64,000 bases of DNA from Pseudomonas siliginis. Lineage in GTDB: Bacteria > Pseudomonadota > Gammaproteobacteria > Pseudomonadales > Pseudomonadaceae. The notes below the pieces were generated by a model. It searched no databases. It was not told the DNA's origin and saw only the letters and a list, made by a program, of their open reading frames with translations. Positions within the stretch are counted from its first letter, which is position 1. The number at the start of each line of letters is the position of its first letter. Both the position numbers and the translations under genes were made by a program. This document shows, piece by piece, positions 58,194 through 64,000 of this stretch. The stretch lies in assembly GCF_019145195.1 (NCBI RefSeq), contig NZ_JAHSTW010000007.1, positions 298,639 through 362,638 of the forward strand, read 5' to 3'.

Positions 58194-58932
58194 CGGATTG
58201 TTTCCAGCGCGCCATCAGCCGACGCATGGCTTGCCACACAGCGGCCTTGCGCTGTGGCTCTTCCATTAACAGTTCCAGACCGGGAATCGCCCAGGCCAGG
58301 CCCAGACCTTCGATCTGCAGTTCACTATTGAACGCTTCGGCGTCCGCTTCCCCGGCAAACTTCAGCGCCGGCAGGCCGATCAGCCACAGACAGGCGCAGG
58401 GCGCCGCTTCCATCTGCACCGAGAGAAAACCCTGCACGAAATCGCGCGCCGCTTCCGGGCCTTGATCCAGCGTGCCGCGATTGAGCCACGGCCAGCGCAC
58501 CGGCTCGCCGACGATCTGCGGCGCATCCGGCAGGCCGGCGGCGCGCAGCATATCCTTGAGCAGCAGGTAGGCCGGATCGCGACTTTGAAACGCTTCGCCT
58601 GTGGGTAACTCGACCAGCAGCAGGCAGCGCCCGGCGCGCAGCAGTTGCAGGGCGAACCGCGGCGGCGGCACTGGCGCAGGCTTGACCACCACCGGCGTGT
58701 CGTCGACTTCCTCCACCGGTTTCGCGCCGTTGCGGGTACTGGCCAGCGACGGACGCGGCACTTCGATTTTCGGCCGCTCGACCTGACGCGCGGCAGGCTG
58801 CGCCGGTGCTTCAGCCAGAGGCGCCGGAGCAACCGGCACCTCAAGCTCAGGCTCGGGCATCTCCAGCAGCTCGGGCCGCGAAGGCGCGGCGAAAGGCAGT
58901 TCGGTGCGCGGCAGCCAGTTGACCACCTGCAT
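58186..58932 (-). CDS. Conserved hypothetical protein upstream of rimI
   Basis: A 248-residue protein: MQVVNWLPRTELPFAAPSRP, a Pro/Glu/Ala-rich disordered middle (about 20-100), then a folded C-terminal domain (LQLLRAGRCLLLVELPTGEA, WPWLNRGTLDQGPEAARDFV). Conserved immediately before rimI in pseudomonads (PA4679 position). The fold pattern of the C-terminal part and the place near holAB/rimI-type loci suggest a DNA polymerase psi-like or nuclease-associated subunit, but this is weak. Start taken at 58932; the frame continues to 59235. Confidence 0.65.
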   Translation of the reverse strand: MQVVNWLPRTELPFAAPSRPELLEMPEPELEVPVAPAPLAEAPAQPAARQVERPKIEVPRPSLASTRNGAKPVEEVDDTPVVVKPAPVPPPRFALQLLRAGRCLLLVELPTGEAFQSRDPAYLLLKDMLRAAGLPDAPQIVGEPVRWPWLNRGTLDQGPEAARDFVQGFLSVQMEAAPCACLWLIGLPALKFAGEADAEAFNSELQIEGLGLAWAIPGLELLMEEPQRKAAVWQAMRRLMARWKQSDE

Positions 58933-59174
58933 GGCGTTCAAATAGGCGCGGCGGCGGGACTCGATAAGCAAAGGTCGGCCACTTGTGGATAACGGAAAGT
59001 GCGCTGATTCTACCGCCCTTCGCACAAGATCGCTCGCTGTTGATCGATACCCCGCGCTGCGCTGCGCCGCTGCCCTTTGGGCAAAGAATGCGACAGCCCG
59101 TCCCGAGAGTGAATCGCCACGCCTGTGATGCAGTACAATCGCCGCTTTTAATCGCCAACCAGCCGGCCATTCCG

Positions 59175-60455
59175 ATGATCGAACCCAAGCGCGTCTTGCG
59201 CGCCCTCGCTGAACACTGGGCACTTCTGGAGCCACTGTGCGAGCACTTCGACCAAGGCACCCTGAGCCTCAACGAACTGCGCACGCAACTGGCCGCCCAA
59301 CAACTCGACAGCACGCCGCAGGACATCACCAGCCTGCTCGACGTGTGGATTCGCCTCGATATTCTGGTTCCGGTGGCGAAAAGCCCGAACCGTTTCGAGC
59401 TCAACGCGCAGATCCACGACTTCCTCGCCTACCTGCGCCGCGAACACCGCCTCGGTCTGTGCCTGGAAATCGAAGCCTACCTGCGTCACCTTGAGCGTCT
59501 GGCCGGTTATATCCAGGACGCTTTCGACGTTCGTGATGGCAACGATCTGGCGCGCCAGCTGCGCTTGCTCGACATGCGCGTGCGCGACGTACTGAAGAAA
59601 CTCGACAACGATGAACAGGCCCTGGTGGCAGTCGCCGAACGGGCGAAGACCAGCGACCGGCAGATTCCGCTGCGTCAGCGTTACGCCGAAGTACTGGCGA
59701 CGTGGGACGAATACGTCGAGCCGATGATCGATCTGGTCAACGCCGACGGCGCCTTCGAACAAGGCGTGCGCAAGGTCGAAACAGTGCTGCTGAAGATGCT
59801 CAGCGAACAGCAGCGCCTCGGCCATCTGGTCGATGACGACATGCTCCTGCGCACCCACGCGCGCATCCTCGAAATGCAGACCAGCGCGCAACTGACCCTG
59901 CGTCATGCCCGCGAACTGCTGCTGCCGCTGCGTGAAGAAGCGCGTCGGCACAACGCCGTCACTCGCGGCGCCGCACTGGCGCTGGCGGCGATCCGGCGTA
60001 AAGGCATCGACGCCGTGCCGCAAGCGGCGATGCCACTGTTCACCCGTCCGCAAAGCACCTTCCTGGGCAGCGCCAGTCAGGTCGAAGCCTACGTCTACGC
60101 GCTGGCGCGTTTCGAGCCGAAACCGGCGCGCTTCCCCAAGGCGCACAAAACCCAGAAGGCGGGCGACGCGCCACGAGCGCCGCGCACCGTGCGCGAGATG
60201 GTCGATCGTTGCGAAGAATCGTTGCCGATGCCGGACCTGATGACCTGGCTGCTGGAGCAGGAACCGGACGGCGCCACCGACGAATTGCTTTACTGGTTCT
60301 CGCGCCTGTCGCGGGAAAAACGCTTCAAGCGCGAGCGTCTGGAACGCCGCGAATACCACACTCACGAGCATCAGGTCAGCCTGCGCTCCTTCGCCCTGCT
60401 CTCGGCCAGCGATACCGCCGCCGAGGATTCTGCGAGCATCCCAAATGCATCTTGA
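59175..60455 (+). CDS. mksF: Condensin kleisin subunit MksF
   Basis: The kleisin of the MksBEF SMC complex. The 426-residue protein starts MIEPKRVLRALAEHWALLEP with an N-terminal winged helix, has long helices in the middle (RLLDMRVRDVLKKLDNDEQA) and a C-terminal wing near MVDRCEESLPMPDLMTWLLE, as in MukF/JetA homologues. ATG 59175 gives the usual start; the frame extends to 58983 through the divergent promoter. Overlaps mksE by 11 bases. Confidence 0.88.
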   Translation: MIEPKRVLRALAEHWALLEPLCEHFDQGTLSLNELRTQLAAQQLDSTPQDITSLLDVWIRLDILVPVAKSPNRFELNAQIHDFLAYLRREHRLGLCLEIEAYLRHLERLAGYIQDAFDVRDGNDLARQLRLLDMRVRDVLKKLDNDEQALVAVAERAKTSDRQIPLRQRYAEVLATWDEYVEPMIDLVNADGAFEQGVRKVETVLLKMLSEQQRLGHLVDDDMLLRTHARILEMQTSAQLTLRHARELLLPLREEARRHNAVTRGAALALAAIRRKGIDAVPQAAMPLFTRPQSTFLGSASQVEAYVYALARFEPKPARFPKAHKTQKAGDAPRAPRTVREMVDRCEESLPMPDLMTWLLEQEPDGATDELLYWFSRLSREKRFKRERLERREYHTHEHQVSLRSFALLSASDTAAEDSASIPNAS

Positions 60456-61146
60456 TCTTTCCGAACTGTCGCAACTGGCGCCGATCTTCCGCGAGCTGTT
60501 CAAGGGTTACCACGTCAGCCGCCGTGATCCTGAGCTGTACGCACAACTGTCGAATTTCCAGGACCAGTACCGCACGCTGTTCAAGGCGCTGGGCTTTGAA
60601 CTGGTCTGCGACACCCGTGGTTTCTACTATTTCGTGCCGGACATGGCCGCCGCAGCGGTGAACAAGACCGCCCAGCGTCTGGCGCTGTTCACCTTCATCC
60701 TCGTCGAGCACCTGGCCGATCAGGGCCGCGATCCGATTGCCGTGCTCGATGGCGGCAGCCTCGGCCGCGAAGAATTGCCGTCGCTGCTGGACAAGTACCG
60801 CGACCTGTTCATCCAGGCCGAAGTGCAGACTGTTGAAGAACTCGAAGAAAAGATCATGCGCCGCATGACTCAGCTCGGTTTCGCCGGCGAAGAAAACGGT
60901 GTCTACCGCTTCCTGCCGCCGATGCACCGTTTCCTCGACGTGTGCCTGTCGGTACAACAGGACCGCGACCTGGCAGCCAGCGTCCACAGCGTTCTGCCGC
61001 TGCCGGCGCCGGTGCTGATCGACGAAGAAGCTGAAGCGAAATTCCTCGAAACCGACGATCCGCTCGATCTTTCCGAATTTGAAGAAGAAAGCGAAGAAGA
61101 CGCACTGGCCCGCGCCATTGCCGAAGAACAGGAGTCCGATGCATGA
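60445..61146 (+). CDS. mksE: Condensin KITE subunit MksE
   Basis: A 233-residue tandem winged-helix protein (MukE/JetB type): FRELFKGYHVSRRDPELYAQ, GFELVCDTRGFYYFVPDMAA, ending in an acidic tail. It bridges kleisin and SMC head. Overlaps mksF by 11 and mksB by 4 bases. Confidence 0.88.
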   Translation: MHLDLSELSQLAPIFRELFKGYHVSRRDPELYAQLSNFQDQYRTLFKALGFELVCDTRGFYYFVPDMAAAAVNKTAQRLALFTFILVEHLADQGRDPIAVLDGGSLGREELPSLLDKYRDLFIQAEVQTVEELEEKIMRRMTQLGFAGEENGVYRFLPPMHRFLDVCLSVQQDRDLAASVHSVLPLPAPVLIDEEAEAKFLETDDPLDLSEFEEESEEDALARAIAEEQESDA

Positions 61147-63983
61147 GCCAGGAACGCTACGGCATCCGCCGCTTTGCCCTTTTGAACACCGCCGGTTACA
61201 GCCTCGGTCTGTTCCCGCTGGAAGAACCGTTGTCGGTTTACGGCGCGAACAACCTCGGTAAATCAGCGTCGATCAACGCCTTGCAGTTCCCGATTCTGGC
61301 GCGCATGTCGGACATGAGTTTCGGCAAGTACAGCCTCGAACAATCGCGGCGCTTCTACTTCGCCTCCGACACCAGTTACATCCTCGTCGAAGTCAACCTG
61401 CCCCACGGCCCCCACGTGATTGGCGTGGTCGGTCGCGGCCCGGGCGGCGGTTTCGGGCACCAGTTCTTCGCCTACGCCGGCAAGCTCGATCTGGCCCACT
61501 ACCAGAAAAACGACACCTGCCTGCGCCAGAAAGAACTGTTCAGCAATCTCGAAAAAGAAGGCCTGAAAGCCTACGAACTCAAGCCGGATGAACTGCGCCG
61601 CTTGCTGGTTGGCGGCCATACGTCGATCCCGCTCGACCTGACCCTGATCCCGCTGCGCTCCACCAGCGAGCAGAGCCTGAAGACGTTCCGCGCGCTGTTC
61701 ATCAACCTGCTGCACATGCGGGAAATCACCGCGGCCAAGCTCAAGCAACTGTTCCTCGATGCTTTCGAGCACAGCCTGCGTTCGGGCAGCGTCGATTACA
61801 TCGCCGCGTGCGAAGAAGCCTTCCGCGATGTGCGGCGCATGGAGCAGGACTACAACTCGCTGGTCGCCGCCGGCCCATTGGTCGAAGCGCTGGCCAACGG
61901 CGTGAAACAGCGCGATGTGCTGCGCGGCAAGCTGCATCGCCTGTCGCCGCTGCTCGACTCCTTGCTCGGCACCTGGTCGGACTACGCCACGGCGCGCAAG
62001 GAAGAGCTGACCATCCAGGCCGAGCACTACCGCCGCGAGCAGGACGATCTGCAGAACGATCAGCGCGGCGGCACTCAGGAACTGATGCGTCTGGAGCGGG
62101 AAATTTCCGGTATTCAGCGCTGGCTCGGCGAGTTGTCGGTGCTGAAGAACCGCTTCGCCCTGGTCGATGACGTCAAAGTGCTTGAGCAACAATTGCTCGC
62201 CGCCAAGGATGCACACGACGAACTGGCCGGTGCCTTGGCGCAGTCGCGTCAGTTCAGCGCCGAAGATCTCGAAGAGCGTCTGCGCGATCTGGAAAAACGC
62301 CTGAAGTCAGTGAAGCAACAACTCGATCACGCCGACAACAACAGCTACGCCCGCCTGCGCGAAGAGTTCTCGCAACAGGACGTCGAGCGTCTGATGCGTC
62401 TGTTCAATAGCGCGCTGTTCAGCCTGCCGCTGGGCGAACATGGCATCACCCTCGACGAGAACGGCGAGTGGGTCAAATCCGTGGAGCTGATTCTTGATGG
62501 CTTCAAGGGCGAGCGCTTCGAAGTGCCGGGCCTGTCGATCGACATCTCGCACATTGAGCCGCCGGCTTTGCAGGCTCTGGCTGACCGCGCCGCGTTGCGT
62601 GATCAGAAAGAGCGTCTGGAAAAAGAGCTCAAGCAACTGAAAACCCAGCAAGCCGTGGCCGCCGACCGCGCCGCGAGCAAGACCCAGACCGAAGCGCTGT
62701 ACCAGCAGGTGCTGGACGCACAGAAGGCGCTGGAAGATTTCCGTCGCACCCAGACGCTGAGCGCCGAAGAAAGCGACAAGCTCGAGCAACTGGCGCAGAT
62801 GGAAGCCGCGCAGGACGAACTCAAGCGCTCCAGCGATGCGTTCACCGAGCGCGTCCAGCAACTGTCGGCCAAGCTGCAACTGGTCGGCCGTCAGATCGCC
62901 GATATGGAGGCCAAGCAACGCACCCTCGACGATGCCTTGCGTCGTCGTCAGTTGCTGCCAGCGGATCTGCCGTTCGGTACGCCGTTCATGGATCCGGTCG
63001 ATGACTCGATGGACAACCTGCTGCCGCTGCTCAACGACTATCAGGACAGCTGGCAGGGCCTGCTGCGCGCCGATGGGCAGATCGAGGCGCTGTACGCGCA
63101 GGTGCGTCTGAAAGGTGTGGCCAAGTTCGACAGCGAAGACGACATGGAGCGGCGTCTGTCGCTGCTGATCAACGCTTACGCACACCGCACCGATGAAGCG
63201 CTGACCTTGGGCAAGGCGCGGCGCGCGGCGGTCACCGACATCGCCCGCACCCTGCGCAACATCCGCAGCGATTACGACAGCCTCGAGCATCAACTGGCGC
63301 TGTTCAACCGCGAGATCAACAAGCGTCAGGTCTCCAACCTGCAGAGCTTCCGCATCGTCCTCGCGCCGAACAAGGAAGCGCTCAAGCACATCGACCAGAT
63401 CATCCACAGCGCCGGCCAGTATGAGGAAGGCGAAACACTGTCGGTGTTTGACCTGAGCCAGAGCGCCGAGCAGGACAACAAGAACGAAGAGGCCAAGGAA
63501 TACCTGGCGCGACTGGTGGCGGCGAACCACAACCAGCTCGGCCTCAAGGACTTGTTCGAACTGGCTTTCGAAATCACCAAGGTCAACGGCCAACCGGTGA
63601 TCCACACCGACATCGACGGCGCGGCGTCCAACGGCACGACCATGACCATCAAGGCGCTGACCAACATGTACTTGTTGCTGCACTTGATGGATCGCGACCT
63701 GGCCGGCCGCGTGCGTCTGCCGTACTACCTCGACGAGGCGGCGGACATCGACGAGAAGAACCAGGCGGCGCTGCTGGAAACCAGTCTGCAACTGGGCTTC
63801 GTGCCGATTCTGGCGAGTGTGAAGCCGCAAGTCTGCGCCAGTGTCGCGATCGACCTGGAAGGCGGCAGCGGCCCGGCAGGCATCTACATCGATGAAGCGG
63901 ACTGGAAGTACATCCGCCGGCATGATGTGGTCAAGGCCACGCTGAATGTGCAGGCGGATGAGCCGGAGCTGGATGCGGTTTGA
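61143..63983 (+). CDS. mksB: SMC-like condensin ATPase MksB
   Basis: A 946-residue SMC-type protein: N-terminal Walker A GANNLGKSASINAL (residues 34-47), long coiled coils (about 240-420 and 540-720) around a small hinge, and the C-terminal head with Walker B LPYYLDEAADIDEKNQAALL. It compacts chromosomes in pseudomonads and, when a Toprim nuclease MksG/JetD is encoded next to it, forms a Wadjet-type plasmid defence system. The stop is 17 bases from the window edge, so a fourth gene cannot be assessed. Confidence 0.92.
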   Translation: MSQERYGIRRFALLNTAGYSLGLFPLEEPLSVYGANNLGKSASINALQFPILARMSDMSFGKYSLEQSRRFYFASDTSYILVEVNLPHGPHVIGVVGRGPGGGFGHQFFAYAGKLDLAHYQKNDTCLRQKELFSNLEKEGLKAYELKPDELRRLLVGGHTSIPLDLTLIPLRSTSEQSLKTFRALFINLLHMREITAAKLKQLFLDAFEHSLRSGSVDYIAACEEAFRDVRRMEQDYNSLVAAGPLVEALANGVKQRDVLRGKLHRLSPLLDSLLGTWSDYATARKEELTIQAEHYRREQDDLQNDQRGGTQELMRLEREISGIQRWLGELSVLKNRFALVDDVKVLEQQLLAAKDAHDELAGALAQSRQFSAEDLEERLRDLEKRLKSVKQQLDHADNNSYARLREEFSQQDVERLMRLFNSALFSLPLGEHGITLDENGEWVKSVELILDGFKGERFEVPGLSIDISHIEPPALQALADRAALRDQKERLEKELKQLKTQQAVAADRAASKTQTEALYQQVLDAQKALEDFRRTQTLSAEESDKLEQLAQMEAAQDELKRSSDAFTERVQQLSAKLQLVGRQIADMEAKQRTLDDALRRRQLLPADLPFGTPFMDPVDDSMDNLLPLLNDYQDSWQGLLRADGQIEALYAQVRLKGVAKFDSEDDMERRLSLLINAYAHRTDEALTLGKARRAAVTDIARTLRNIRSDYDSLEHQLALFNREINKRQVSNLQSFRIVLAPNKEALKHIDQIIHSAGQYEEGETLSVFDLSQSAEQDNKNEEAKEYLARLVAANHNQLGLKDLFELAFEITKVNGQPVIHTDIDGAASNGTTMTIKALTNMYLLLHLMDRDLAGRVRLPYYLDEAADIDEKNQAALLETSLQLGFVPILASVKPQVCASVAIDLEGGSGPAGIYIDEADWKYIRRHDVVKATLNVQADEPELDAV

Positions 63984-64000
63984 TCGGCTTTAGCTGAAGG

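Overview
The window is chromosomal DNA of a Pseudomonas, most likely of the P. fluorescens group. The evidence is the pseudomonad gene order (hemA-prfA-prmC-moeB-murI in one block; lolB-ispE-tRNA-Gln-prs-rplY-pth-ychF in another; mksFEB-rimI-carbonic anhydrase in a third), the high GC with strong GC3 bias, and seven copies of the ~22-bp GTGGGAGCGAGCCTGCTCGC-type REP sequence. All calls were made by reading the sequence; no database search was run.

Layout. (1) 1-11.4 kb: ferrochelatase and an epimerase on the minus strand, a renalase-like flavoprotein, and then a long overlapping plus-strand operon: TudS/YbgA-like protein, class II LitR-type MerR regulator, CPD photolyase, SnoaL-like protein, short-chain dehydrogenase, flavin amine oxidase, DUF1365, cyclopropane/furan fatty-acid-type methyltransferase and a DUF2878 membrane protein. 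TGTACA palindromes lie upstream of both the renalase-like gene and this operon, suggesting one light- or photo-oxidative-stress regulon. (2) 11.4-28.3 kb: core housekeeping genes (lipid A deacylase pagL, murI, moeB, prmC, prfA, hemA, a TPR lipoprotein, lolB, ispE, tRNA-Gln, prs, rplY, pth, ychF), then an Fsr-type exporter and a chemoreceptor.

(3) 28.3-43.9 kb: a 15.6-kb integrated element in the 3' end of elongator tRNA-Met, bounded by an 11-bp identical core inside a ~28-bp imperfect att duplication, with TGTATCCC arm-type sites at both ends. It resembles a P4-like satellite or a reduced prophage. It carries a P4-type integrase, AlpA and HTH regulators, a C4 antisense RNA whose two antisense boxes match the leader of the next gene, a Toprim primase, a DUF927 helicase, an array of about eleven GGGGAACAG iterons (probable replication origin), a virion-ejection-like protein without any capsid or terminase genes, a receiver-domain protein, an unexplained 430-bp array of paired 7-mers at 12-13-bp steps, a LexA-boxed ImmA-peptidase/membrane-protein pair, and an excisionase at the right end.

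(4) 43.9-64 kb: immediately beyond attR is a short S-pyocin-type HNH nuclease followed by four tandem Im9-family immunity genes. Then come a gamma-glutamyltransferase lipoprotein, a flavin reductase, a soluble BdlA-like PAS chemoreceptor, an MHS transporter, an AtoE-type short-chain fatty-acid transporter, an orphan MNT nucleotidyltransferase, a secreted unknown protein, a SET-domain protein, a beta-carbonic anhydrase, an acidic small protein, rimI and its partner, and the MksFEB condensin. The site where a fourth gene (mksG/jetD) would lie is just past the right edge.

The most interesting stretches are the replication and regulation modules of the element, the repeat array at 39.87-40.31 kb, the SOS-box operon at 41.9-43.0 kb, the immunity array at 45.4-46.6 kb and the TGTACA-controlled photobiology operon.
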